From an uncultured Helicobacteraceae bacterium (lineage in GTDB: Bacteria > Campylobacterota > Campylobacteria > Campylobacterales > Helicobacteraceae), in assembly GCA_934728205.1 (NCBI GenBank), contig CAKVEH010000034.1, positions 1-10,310 on the forward strand: a DNA stretch of 10,310 bases, read 5' to 3'. The notes below the pieces were generated by a model. That model was not told the DNA's origin. It did no database searches and saw nothing but the letters and a program-made list of their open reading frames with translations. The position numbers and the translations under genes are program-made. Of the stretch, positions 1 through 6,137 are shown piece by piece. How positions within the stretch are numbered: position 1 is the stretch's first letter; every line of letters starts with the position of its first letter.

Positions 1-645
1 ATACTCGCTTGTTACACTATCGATAAATTCTAATCCAAATTCATCAAGCACTTCAAGGAGGTTTTGCATATCTTGTTTGCTTGAGGTAAATTTTGAGCCC
101 GTGTGGTTGTTGATAAATTTGAGATGAGGGAAGTCGCTTTTAATGCGTGAGAGCACTTCACGCAGGGTATCTTTGCTCACGCCCACTTCGATTGGCTCTA
201 GCTCATTTTGGGCGAAGTTGATTGCTTGGAGTGGCAAATGCACCATATATTCGCCCTCCCAGCTTTGCGTGAAGTCTTGGATAAGTTGTGGAGTTTTTGG
301 CGAATAAGGCGTCTTGGGGAAAAGAGATGGTGTGATATTAAGCCCCAAATTTGCAAGATTGCTTAGTTGCTTTTTAGTGTGAATGTCGTCCATAATGATA
401 AGAAGCTTTGGCTTTTGCCCATCATTAAGTGCGATTGTGGGCGTGGATTTGATGTTTTGTGGTGGATTATTTTGTATGGTGTCTTTGCTGGCTTTTTTGT
501 CTTGCTTAGTGGGGCTGTGTGTCGCGTCATAGAGCTTTTGTGCTTCCTGCCATTCCTGCACAAAGTGCGTGATAATGGAATCTGAGAGCAACCACTCGCC
601 AAAGGCACAAAACACAAGGAAAAACGCAATAACAAAAAATCTCAA
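1..645 (-). CDS. YibQ-type divergent polysaccharide deacetylase, C-terminus cut by window edge
   Basis: Partial gene with 215 codons visible; the 3' end lies outside the window. The frame is open from a stop at 718-720 and has no ATG before residue 85. I therefore take the TTG at 643-645 as start, because GAGG lies about five bases upstream and the next residues form a membrane anchor or signal (RFFVIAFFLVFCAF, residues 2-15). A polar, proline-rich linker follows to about residue 75. The domain then shows hallmarks of the divergent polysaccharide deacetylase family (YibQ, formerly DUF610): LLIIMDDI with D86 and D87, VHLPL at 135-139, NNHTGSKFTS at 179-188 and FIDSVTS at 207-213. The family is related to carbohydrate esterases and is thought to act in the envelope; its substrate is not established. 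It lies 84 bases after modC with no convincing terminator between, so readthrough from the mod genes is possible. The family is fairly sure, the exact start less so. Confidence 0.82.
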   Translation of the reverse strand, partial: MRFFVIAFFLVFCAFGEWLLSDSIITHFVQEWQEAQKLYDATHSPTKQDKKASKDTIQNNPPQNIKSTPTIALNDGQKPKLLIIMDDIHTKKQLSNLANLGLNITPSLFPKTPYSPKTPQLIQDFTQSWEGEYMVHLPLQAINFAQNELEPIEVGVSKDTLREVLSRIKSDFPHLKFINNHTGSKFTSSKQDMQNLLEVLDEFGLEFIDSVTSEY

Positions 646-729
646 AATGCCCTCGCTTATGGTAATATCAAGTCTTATGTATGAGAAACTTATCGCAGAG
701 ATTCTATGATTTTTGTGCTAAATTTCTGC

Positions 730-1623
730 TTAAATTGGACTATGAATCTTAAAAAGCAATGGATTATATGCTTTTGTAACGATAAGCACTTTATCCCCTT
801 CTTTGAGGTCTTGCGCGGATTTCGTGTCATAGAGAATCTGCGCTATTTCGCTTCCACATAGCACTTTTAATATGCACGATACGCCATCAATGCGTTTTTC
901 TAAGATTTCCCCACTCAAATTCACCTTACCGCTTAGCTTTGTGTGTGTGAAAATCTCGCTTGCATTCCCCTTGCGTTTGATTGTGCCATTTTCTAGCACC
1001 CAAATTTTACTAGAGAGTTTGAAAATCTCGCCAATATCGTGGCTTACAAGCAAAGTAGTAATGTTGAGATGATAATGGAGTTTAGCGATTTCATCTTGCA
1101 AGCTTGCACGCATAGCAGAATCTAGCGCGCTTAGTGGCTCATCAAGTAATAAAATCTTTGGCTTGCGCACAAGCGCGCGTGCAAGTGCTACGCGTTGGGC
1201 TTGCCCGCCAGAGATTTGGTGTGTGCCTGATTTTAGGATTGGCTCTAGCTCCATTAGCTTTATAAGCCAGCTTGCAAAATCACGCTCCTTTTTATTCTCT
1301 AAGCCAAAGAGGATATTATCAAGCACGCTTAAATGCGGGAAAAGCGCGTAATCTTGAAACATATAGCCAATAGCGCGCTTTTGTGGTGGGAGGAATTTCT
1401 TGCCATCTTGCCACACTTGCTCCCCTACTTTAATGTATCCAGAATCTGGCAAGGTAAGCCCGCTTAAGATTCGTAAAATCGTTGTCTTACCCGCACCACT
1501 TTTGCCAAAGAGCGTGAGAAACTCACCAAATTTCAACCCCTCATTGATATGCAGTGAAATGTTATGCGAGCCTTGAGCGGAGTAACCAATGAGCTTTTTA
1601 CTAAAGTCAAGTTCTATATCCAT
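730..1623 (-). CDS. modC: Molybdate ABC transporter ATP-binding protein ModC
   Basis: Cytoplasmic ATPase that powers molybdate import through ModB, 297 residues. All ABC motifs are visible: Walker A GKSGAGKTT at 40-48, Q-loop Q90 in FQDYALFPHL, signature ISGGQAQR at 137-144 (Ile in place of the usual Leu), Walker B ILLLDEP with D161 and E162, D-loop SALD at 165-168 and H-loop H195 in VSHD. The tail from about residue 232 looks like one reduced TOBE/Mop-like segment. E. coli ModC is about 350 residues with a fuller Mop domain, so this protein is short at the C-terminus. The ATG has AAGGA about eight bases upstream. It lies 27 bases after modB. The first half alone could be any importer ATPase, but modA and modB next to it make the assignment firm. 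Confidence 0.94.
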   Translation of the reverse strand: MDIELDFSKKLIGYSAQGSHNISLHINEGLKFGEFLTLFGKSGAGKTTILRILSGLTLPDSGYIKVGEQVWQDGKKFLPPQKRAIGYMFQDYALFPHLSVLDNILFGLENKKERDFASWLIKLMELEPILKSGTHQISGGQAQRVALARALVRKPKILLLDEPLSALDSAMRASLQDEIAKLHYHLNITTLLVSHDIGEIFKLSSKIWVLENGTIKRKGNASEIFTHTKLSGKVNLSGEILEKRIDGVSCILKVLCGSEIAQILYDTKSAQDLKEGDKVLIVTKAYNPLLFKIHSPI

Positions 1624-1650
1624 TTGTGCATTCCTTAGATTCTAAGAATC

Positions 1651-2352
1651 TTAAATAATATTGGTTATTTTTTTGTCAAAATATTTGCGCGTGATGTAAA
1701 ATATCGCACACAAACTCACAAAGCTAACGATAAACAAGCACAGCGCGTATTGGTGTGCAAGCGCGTAATTTAAGCTCTCTACTTCCTCATAGATTGCGAT
1801 ACTTGCGACTTTTGTCTCTCCAGCGCGTGAGCCACCTATCATCATTACCACGCCAAATTCCCCAATCGTATGTGCGAAGCTCGTTACACACCCTAGCAAG
1901 ATTGCAGATTTCACATTAGGCAAAAGCACAAAAAACAGTGTATAGAGCTTGCTTTTACCTAATGTGTAGCTCGCTTCTTTAAGCGAATTTGGCACAGAGT
2001 AAATGCCGTTTTTAATGGGATTTACCATAAATGGTAGTGAAAAAATCACGCTTGCAATCACCAGCCCGCCAAAGCTAAAAGTGATTTGAAAGTTGCAATG
2101 CTCAAGCAAAAATTTCCCTAAAAAGTTATTTTTGCTAAACGCCACGAGTAAATAAAATCCAAGCACACTAGGTGGCAACACTAATGGCATCCATATAAGG
2201 GCTTCGAGCATTGTGCCAAACCTTGAGCGAGTGGAATGCAAAAAATACGCCAACGCGATACCGATGGGCAAAAGCACCAGCGTAGTGATAAATGCCAGCT
2301 TAAAGGTAAGCATCATAGTTTCTAAAAATTCTTCATCTACAAATGCTTCCAT
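1651..2352 (-). CDS. modB: Molybdate ABC transporter permease ModB
   Basis: Inner-membrane permease of the molybdate importer, 233 residues, a normal length for ModB. About five hydrophobic segments are visible, near residues 15-38, 50-72, 92-112, 140-160 and 203-222. The cytoplasmic EAA loop that contacts ModC reads KEASYTLGKSKLYTLFFVLLP around 123-143. It is followed by the family-typical GEFGVVMMIGG and a T-x-x-x-I-A-I-Y stretch (TKVASIAIY), as in molybdate and tungstate permeases. The ATG at 2352 follows a GGGGG-containing Shine-Dalgarno region; Met13 and Met14 are possible but unsupported later starts. It begins 18 bases after the Mop gene and ends 27 bases before modC, consistent with one transcript. 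Transport of tungstate as well as molybdate cannot be excluded from sequence. Confidence 0.93.
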   Translation of the reverse strand: MEAFVDEEFLETMMLTFKLAFITTLVLLPIGIALAYFLHSTRSRFGTMLEALIWMPLVLPPSVLGFYLLVAFSKNNFLGKFLLEHCNFQITFSFGGLVIASVIFSLPFMVNPIKNGIYSVPNSLKEASYTLGKSKLYTLFFVLLPNVKSAILLGCVTSFAHTIGEFGVVMMIGGSRAGETKVASIAIYEEVESLNYALAHQYALCLFIVSFVSLCAIFYITRKYFDKKITNII

Positions 2353-2370
2353 TTAAGCCCCCTACTTAGA

Positions 2371-2778
2371 TTATGCTTGCAATTCAAGTAAAATATCACT
2401 TGGAGCGACAATCCACGCGCACTCTTGCCCCACTTCTAATCCATTGCTATCTATGCTTGCTATGAGCGCGCTTATGCCAGCCTCGCATTCCACCCGCGTG
2501 AGAATCTCCTCGCGCTCAATCTCTACAATCTTGCTTATGATATAGTTTTTTGTAGGTAGTGAGAATTGTGGCGTATGAGACTTAAGAGAATCTTTTGTCT
2601 TGCACACCAGCACTTGCGTTTGTTTAAAAATCGCCTTGACTTTATCGCCCACTTTCCATACTCTGCTCTCATCAACGACAACAAGCGTATGAATCTTGCC
2701 AAACGCACAATCCAGCGTGATAAGCGCGAGATTTGCGCTCTGTGTGATATTTGAGATGATTGTATCGAGTTGATTCAT
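2371..2778 (-). CDS. Double Mop/TOBE-domain molybdate-binding protein
   Basis: Small cytoplasmic protein of 135 residues built from two Mop/TOBE-like halves. The first is about 1-62 (NQLDTIISNITQSANLALITLD and following, with VGDKVKAIFKQTQVLV). The second is about 77-134 (NYIISKIVEIEREEILTRVE and following, with VGQECAWIVAPSDILLEL). Each half has the pattern I-x-x-I ... hydrophobic strand ... G-D/Q-x-hydrophobic, ending in the A/T-x-x-V/I-L-L motif. Mop domains bind molybdate or tungstate in oligomers, so storage, buffering or sensing is likely. I recall a similar gene (Cj0302c) between modA and modB in Campylobacter jejuni. The frame extends upstream to 2874, but I start at ATG 2778: the extension is not domain-like and runs through the terminator stem. 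The only Shine-Dalgarno candidate (AGGA) lies unusually close, two bases before the ATG. Confidence 0.85.
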   Translation of the reverse strand: MNQLDTIISNITQSANLALITLDCAFGKIHTLVVVDESRVWKVGDKVKAIFKQTQVLVCKTKDSLKSHTPQFSLPTKNYIISKIVEIEREEILTRVECEAGISALIASIDSNGLEVGQECAWIVAPSDILLELQA

Positions 2779-2832
2779 TGTCCTAATCCAAAGAGATTCT
2801 AAGTTATATTTTTTATTGTAGAGTTTATAAAT

Positions 2833-2880
2833 AAAAAAAACGCAAGTGCAAAAGCGTCCAAAGCACTTCCACACTTGCGC
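2833..2880 (-). terminator. Intrinsic terminator between modA and the Mop gene
   Basis: Read on the minus strand, the 8-base arms CGCAAGTG (2872-2879) and CACTTGCG (2841-2848) pair perfectly and are followed at once by eight T (2833-2840). An alternative inner stem of AAGTGC/GCACTT is also possible. It begins about 60 bases after the modA stop, so it should end many modA transcripts before mop-modB-modC. Confidence 0.78.
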
Positions 2881-2938
2881 ATCGCTACACTAGCAAAAGC
2901 CGTGCCTACTTTAAACCTTAATCAAAGTTCAAAGTGCC

Positions 2939-3688
2939 TTATGGCTTATCATAGCCATAATCTGCAAAGACTTTTTGCGCTTTTTCGCTGAGCAGATATT
3001 CCGCAAATTCTTTTGCGAGTTTTGAATTTTCTCCCGCTTTTGTAACCACTAATGCTTGCACGATTGGGTCATAATACTTTTGGTCAATTATGGTGTAAGT
3101 GAGGTCTGGATTCTCATCTTTTACCTTGCCTTTAGCCACCATTGATAGCGCGGTGAATCCCACATCAGCAGAGCCTTGTAGCACATAAGTAGTCGCCTCG
3201 CTAATAGACTGCCCGATAGCAAGTTTTTTATTAAGAGGTTTTTCTTGCTTGGTTTTCTTTAGGTAGCTTTCAGCTGCGCGTCCATAGGGAGCTACTTTAG
3301 GATTAGGCATTGAGATATGTTGCATTTTGGAATCTTTTAAGATAGCTTCACTACTTGCGTTAAAGTCTTTGTTGATACTAAAAATCACAAGTTTGCCTTT
3401 GACATAGTTTTTTGCCTCGCCTGCGGCGTTACCATCAGCGACTACTTTAGCAGGATATTCGCTATCAGCCGCGATGAAAAGCTCCGCCTTAGCCCCCTCT
3501 TTAATCTGCGCATACGCATTCCCCGAAGCGATATAGCTCACCTCAATCTTATCTTTTTTGTGCGTTTTGAGAAAATCCTTTTTAATATCCTCAAGCACGA
3601 ATTTTAGGCTTGCCGCCGCCAAAACTTGAATCTTTTCTGCAAATGCACCGCTAAAAAGCAACGCACATACTAAAAGCACTCGTAACAT
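2939..3688 (-). CDS. modA: Molybdate-binding periplasmic protein ModA
   Basis: Periplasmic substrate-binding protein that delivers molybdate to ModBC; 249 residues, usual for the family. Residues 1-17 are a classic signal peptide ending AFA before EK. The mature protein opens with IQVLAAASLKFVLEDI; S27 in AAASL is the expected oxyanion ligand. Next come ASGNAYAQI at 54-62 (S55 a second likely ligand) and AELFIAAD at 68-75. The MPNPKVAPYGRAAE stretch at 127-140 and GSADVGFTALS at 172-182 also match ModA. The ATG at 3688 has a strong AAGGAG five bases upstream. It is the first gene of the mod cluster, divergent from the porin. I recognise no clear ModE site upstream. A TTTAAT-like -10 about 35 bases before the ATG is only a weak guess. 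Confidence 0.95.
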   Translation of the reverse strand: MLRVLLVCALLFSGAFAEKIQVLAAASLKFVLEDIKKDFLKTHKKDKIEVSYIASGNAYAQIKEGAKAELFIAADSEYPAKVVADGNAAGEAKNYVKGKLVIFSINKDFNASSEAILKDSKMQHISMPNPKVAPYGRAAESYLKKTKQEKPLNKKLAIGQSISEATTYVLQGSADVGFTALSMVAKGKVKDENPDLTYTIIDQKYYDPIVQALVVTKAGENSKLAKEFAEYLLSEKAQKVFADYGYDKP

Positions 3689-3765
3689 ACAAACTCCTTA
3701 TTTTTAAAGTATTAAAATCATTTTGCAATCCTTAAACCTACCGAACTTAAAAAGTCAAAATATCC

Positions 3766-3837
3766 TCTTGCCATAAACCCTCATATTGTCATAAACCATC
3801 CTATTGTCATAAATCCCCATACTGTCATATTGAGCGT
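3766..3837. repeat. 18-bp degenerate tandem repeat, four units
   Basis: Units start at 3766, 3784, 3802 and 3820. The core of units 2 and 3 is TATTGTCATAAA; units 1 and 4 are diverged versions (TCTTGCCATAAA and TACTGTCATATT). The exact 18-base period places TGTCATA at 3787, 3805 and 3823. The last unit overlaps the left end of the adjoining palindromic element, whose terminus is GTCATA. Confidence 0.7.
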
Positions 3838-3888
3838 TAGCGAAATATCTTTAAAACAAGATACTTCAGGCTAAGCCCTCAGTATGAC
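3824..3888. repeat. Palindromic repeat element A
   Basis: The left end GTCATATTGAG (3824-3834) is complementary, with one mismatch, to the right end CTCAGTATGAC (3878-3888). Pairing continues inward less perfectly: GCGTTAGCGAAATATCT on the left against AGATACTTCAGGCTAAGC on the right. It looks like a dispersed, non-coding palindromic (REP- or MITE-like) element. Copies elsewhere in the genome cannot be seen from this window. Confidence 0.72.
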
Positions 3889-3900
3889 TAAGGCTTTATT

Positions 3901-3969
3901 GTCATTTTGAGTGAGCCTAAGCGAGCGAAAAATCTCACTTAGAGATATTTCGCTAACACTCAATATGAC
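3901..3969. repeat. Palindromic repeat element B
   Basis: The left end GTCATTTTGAGTG (3901-3913) is complementary to the right end CACTCAATATGAC (3957-3969), with one mismatch. Its right 27 bases (3943-3969) are also the reverse complement of the left 27 bases of element A (3824-3850), again with one mismatch. The two elements thus belong to one family and could also pair across 3824-3969. Twelve bases separate them. Confidence 0.74.
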
Positions 3970-4076
3970 AAATGTTTGAATACTTCAAGCCAAGTCGAAA
4001 GTTTTAAAAATCGCAAACGATTTAAGCCGAAAGTGTAGCAAACTTTTTGCTTAATGCTATATTTTTTGATATATTT

Positions 4077-4113
4077 TGTAAAAACTTTTACACAGATTGT
4101 AAAATTTTTGCAA
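4077..4113. promoter_or_regulatory. Two operator-like palindromes upstream of porin promoter
   Basis: TGTAAAA-AC-TTTTACA at 4077-4092 has perfect 7-base arms. A second site at 4097-4113, TTGTAAAA-T-TTTTGCAA, repeats the same half-site with one mismatched pair. Their centres are about 20.5 bases apart, close to two helical turns, and the second ends 16 bases before the -35 box. This is the geometry of paired repressor or activator sites; the regulator is unknown. Confidence 0.45.
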
Positions 4114-4129
4114 AAAAGTCGCTTACTAT

Positions 4130-4158
4130 TTGACAAATGCCAAAAAATGTATTACACT
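4130..4158 (+). promoter_or_regulatory. Sigma-70-like promoter for the porin
   Basis: A perfect -35 box TTGACA (4130-4135) is followed by exactly 17 bases and TACACT (4153-4158), which matches TATAAT at four positions. Transcription would start near 4165 and give a leader of about 190 bases. A weaker second candidate, TTGTAA (4213-4218) with 17 bases to TAGACT (4236-4241), lies downstream. Confidence 0.55.
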
Positions 4159-4352
4159 TTGGTGTCTTTTAAGGCTTATTTTGAGTTATTAAAGACTTTA
4201 ATCTTTGGTGTATTGTAAGCATACAGCGACTTTGATAGACTTTATAGAGTAGAGAGAGTTTGTGTATGTTTTTTTTTATAAACCTTAGCTTAATTTCTTT
4301 GTAACGCATTTAAACATTAAAAGATGAAATTTAACCCCAAAAAGGAGTTACT

Positions 4353-5513
4353 ATGAAAAAGATTGCAGTTTCTAGCGCGCTATGCGCTTTATTGGCGTTA
4401 CCAAGTGTAGGGCTTGGTATGAAAGTCTATGATAGTGATGATAAATCACTTGATTTCTATGGAAGTATCCGTGGCTTTGTCGGTGGTGGTGCTCCTGTGG
4501 GCACAGCTGTTGGAGCAGTAGGCACTGGCAGAGGAGCTAGTGGAGATGGTTCTTACCTCGTAGGGTTGCAAAACAACACCCACTTTGGTTTTAACTTCAA
4601 ATCTGGCAAGGTAAGCGGTAAAATCGAAGTAGGTTTGAAAGAGGGCGGTGCGCTTGGAAGTGCTGGTGGTAATGACGCGGGATTCCGTTATTTTTACGGG
4701 ACTTATGACTTCGATGGCGCAGGCAAGCTCTCATTTGGTAAGATTGGCACAATTAGTGCTGAGGGTGGATTCACTAGCGATTTTAACAACAATGACTCGG
4801 CTGGTCAAGGTTTTGGTTCGGTAGCGGCGGCGTCTCGCCATCTCCAACTCCAATACCAAATCTCTAGCTTTACCATTCAGCTTATCCAAGACAATGGTAA
4901 TGCGGGCATAGGTGATGGTGGCACATTCGCTCCTATGCGTTACTCTGCTACACCAAGAGTGGCTATCGGCTGGACACCAAAGATTGAGAATCTCAAGCTT
5001 AAAGTCGCTGCGACAATCAAGCAATATAGCAAGGTTGATTCTGCCGCTACTAACGCGACTGCGTGGCATATCTTCGCTGGTGTGCGCCCGAGCTTTGGGA
5101 GCTCATATTTGAGCTTTGTGATTAACTATGGTATCAACGGACATCTCTATGGCGAGCAAGCGACTACCACTTCTAGCGGTCAATATGGCTATGATAACCT
5201 CAATTCAGCTATAGGTTTAGACGCGAAGCGACTTGGTGCGCATTTAGAGTATGGTCTAGGACTTGGGAGCACGACTAAACTCATCATCGGTGCTGGCTAT
5301 CAGCTCACTTATGGTGGTGTAGGTCAAGGTGTAACTGGAACTTACAGAGATATAAATGCTGCTAAAGTGTTTATCCAGCTCCCAATCAAACCTAGCAAGG
5401 AATTCACTTTCGCACCACAAATCTCATATATGGATACAGCCGTTACGACTACCACAGGCACGAGCCACATCTCTGGTGCAGTGGGTATGGTGCGCCTAAT
5501 GTATGACTTCTAG
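4353..5513 (+). CDS. Major outer membrane porin-like beta-barrel protein
   Basis: Outer membrane protein of 386 residues, probably a general diffusion porin. Residues 1-22 form a signal peptide (KKIAVSSALCALLALPSVGLG). The mature start VYDSDDKSLDFYGSIRGFVGG resembles the first strand of Gram-negative porins. The rest alternates short amphipathic strands with Gly-, Ser-, Thr- and Asn-rich loops, for example FRYFYGTYDFDGAGKLSFGKI. The last residues, MVRLMYDF, end in the C-terminal Phe and aromatic pattern used for barrel assembly by BamA. The ATG has AAAGGAG at good spacing. Length and layout are close to Helicobacter and Campylobacter major porins, but I cannot tie it to one named gene. It is the only plus-strand gene here and has its own promoter and terminator. 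Transported solutes are unknown. Confidence 0.88.
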   Translation: MKKIAVSSALCALLALPSVGLGMKVYDSDDKSLDFYGSIRGFVGGGAPVGTAVGAVGTGRGASGDGSYLVGLQNNTHFGFNFKSGKVSGKIEVGLKEGGALGSAGGNDAGFRYFYGTYDFDGAGKLSFGKIGTISAEGGFTSDFNNNDSAGQGFGSVAAASRHLQLQYQISSFTIQLIQDNGNAGIGDGGTFAPMRYSATPRVAIGWTPKIENLKLKVAATIKQYSKVDSAATNATAWHIFAGVRPSFGSSYLSFVINYGINGHLYGEQATTTSSGQYGYDNLNSAIGLDAKRLGAHLEYGLGLGSTTKLIIGAGYQLTYGGVGQGVTGTYRDINAAKVFIQLPIKPSKEFTFAPQISYMDTAVTTTTGTSHISGAVGMVRLMYDF

Positions 5514-5573
5514 GAATGAGTAGAATCTAGGAATGACTAGAATTAAAAAATCCTAAAGATAGCTTCATACTAC

Positions 5574-5603
5574 TAAGCCCCCTCTTTATTAAGGCGGGGC
5601 TTA
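5574..5603 (+). other. Stem-loop after the porin
   Basis: TAAGCCCC (5574-5581) and GGGGCTTA (5596-5603) form a perfect 8-base stem about 60 bases after the porin stop. The tail TATTAGG is not a good U-tract. It may be a transcript-stabilising hairpin or a weak terminator ahead of the stronger one near 5690. Confidence 0.5.
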
Positions 5604-5655
5604 TATTAGGACTTTGACTTAAGTTCTAATGAACCTCCTTATGTTAAAATGTATT

Positions 5656-5698
5656 CAAGGCTTGCGGGATTACAGAGCCCCAAGCCTTGCTTTTGTTT
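5656..5698 (+). terminator. Intrinsic terminator of the porin transcript
   Basis: CAAGGCTTG (5656-5664) pairs perfectly with CAAGCCTTG (5681-5689). GGG/CCC extends the stem inward past one bulged C. The T-rich tail CTTTTGTTT follows. It begins 143 bases after the porin stop. On the minus strand the tail is less T-rich, so it may also, but less efficiently, end hepT transcripts. Confidence 0.72.
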
Positions 5699-5759
5699 AT
5701 AGAATCACCAAAAAGAGTTTTGTATTTAAAAGCCATTAGTGTAGGCTTGTAAGTGAGAT

Positions 5760-6137
5760 TTAAGAATGAAGATTCTCTAAAAAGGCATCAATTTTTTGTT
5801 TAATAGCTGGGAGTTTAAACCTAATCACTGATTCAATAATCTCTAAATTTAACCCATCATAATCGTGCGAAGCGATATTTCTAATCGCGCTTAACCCACG
5901 CATATCCTCTTTGTTGAGAATCTGTGTGATATTCTCGCCATCAAAAATGATTTTTTCAAAGTTTTCTTTACACACGATAAAGTGCATAATAATCGCAGGT
6001 TGAGCCTTTTTGCTCTCTTTTAGAGCGAGCGATATTTTGCCAAATTCATCACAAATATCAAAGATGTTTTGGATTCTTTGTGAGGTGTCTTGCAGGCGTT
6101 TGATATTTTCCTCGCTAAAGGGAGTTTTGCTAGACAT
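5760..6137 (-). CDS. hepT: HepT-like HEPN-domain toxin (putative ribonuclease)
   Basis: Small all-helical HEPN-family protein of 125 residues. The diagnostic site is RNIASHDY at 86-93: R86, four residues, H91, then Y93. This is the RX4HXY motif of HepT toxins, in which Arg and His form the RNase site and Tyr is the residue modified by the partner. In characterised pairs HepT cleaves RNA (tRNA or mRNA) until its nucleotidyltransferase partner MntA adenylylates that Tyr. All three residues are intact, so the protein is likely active. Its ATG lies inside the 3' end of mntA (8-base overlap, ATGTCTAG), with only a weak GAAG upstream, suggesting translational coupling to the antitoxin. It could instead act in a different nucleotidyltransferase/HEPN role, but the pairing makes toxin-antitoxin the best reading. 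Confidence 0.85.
   Translation of the reverse strand: MSSKTPFSEENIKRLQDTSQRIQNIFDICDEFGKISLALKESKKAQPAIIMHFIVCKENFEKIIFDGENITQILNKEDMRGLSAIRNIASHDYDGLNLEIIESVIRFKLPAIKQKIDAFLENLHS

Larger units (their letters stand above)
3689..4352. other. Divergent intergenic region between modA and porin
   Basis: No credible gene in 664 bases. On the modA side (3689-3765) there is only the modA ribosome site and AT-rich leader. The middle (3766-3969) holds an 18-bp tandem array and two palindromic repeat elements. The porin side (3970-4352) holds two operator-like palindromes, a promoter and a long, very AT-rich leader ending in AAAAAGGAG, seven bases before the porin ATG. A minor hairpin with arms AAATCG/CGATTT lies at 4008-4023. 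CTTTGGTGT occurs twice, at 4157-4165 and 4203-4211. Confidence 0.8.

Noticed and set aside
363..635. 90-residue minus-strand frame and a 72-residue plus-strand frame here
   Set aside because: Both overlap the YibQ-type gene, whose frame carries recognisable family motifs; neither has a ribosome site or a family resemblance.
2779..2874. N-terminal extension of the Mop protein starting at 2874
   Set aside because: It would be translated from within the terminator stem and adds Cys/Lys/Tyr-rich sequence without domain character; the Mop fold begins at the ATG at 2778.
3766..3837. CRISPR array
   Set aside because: The repeat period is only 18 bases with no unique spacers and the units are degenerate; no cas genes nearby.
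4008..4023. Hairpin AAATCG-CAAA-CGATTT as a terminator
   Set aside because: Six-base AT-rich stem with no proper U-tract on the plus strand and no gene ending nearby on either strand.
4731..5069. 112-residue frame antisense to the porin
   Set aside because: Arg- and Ser-rich composition typical of an antisense shadow, no ribosome site, and the porin frame is clearly coding.
5614..5650. Promoter for a free-standing small RNA (TTGACT with TGTTAAAAT)
   Set aside because: The boxes are 25 bases apart, and initiation there would yield little more than the terminator hairpin; the extended -10 alone is weak evidence.
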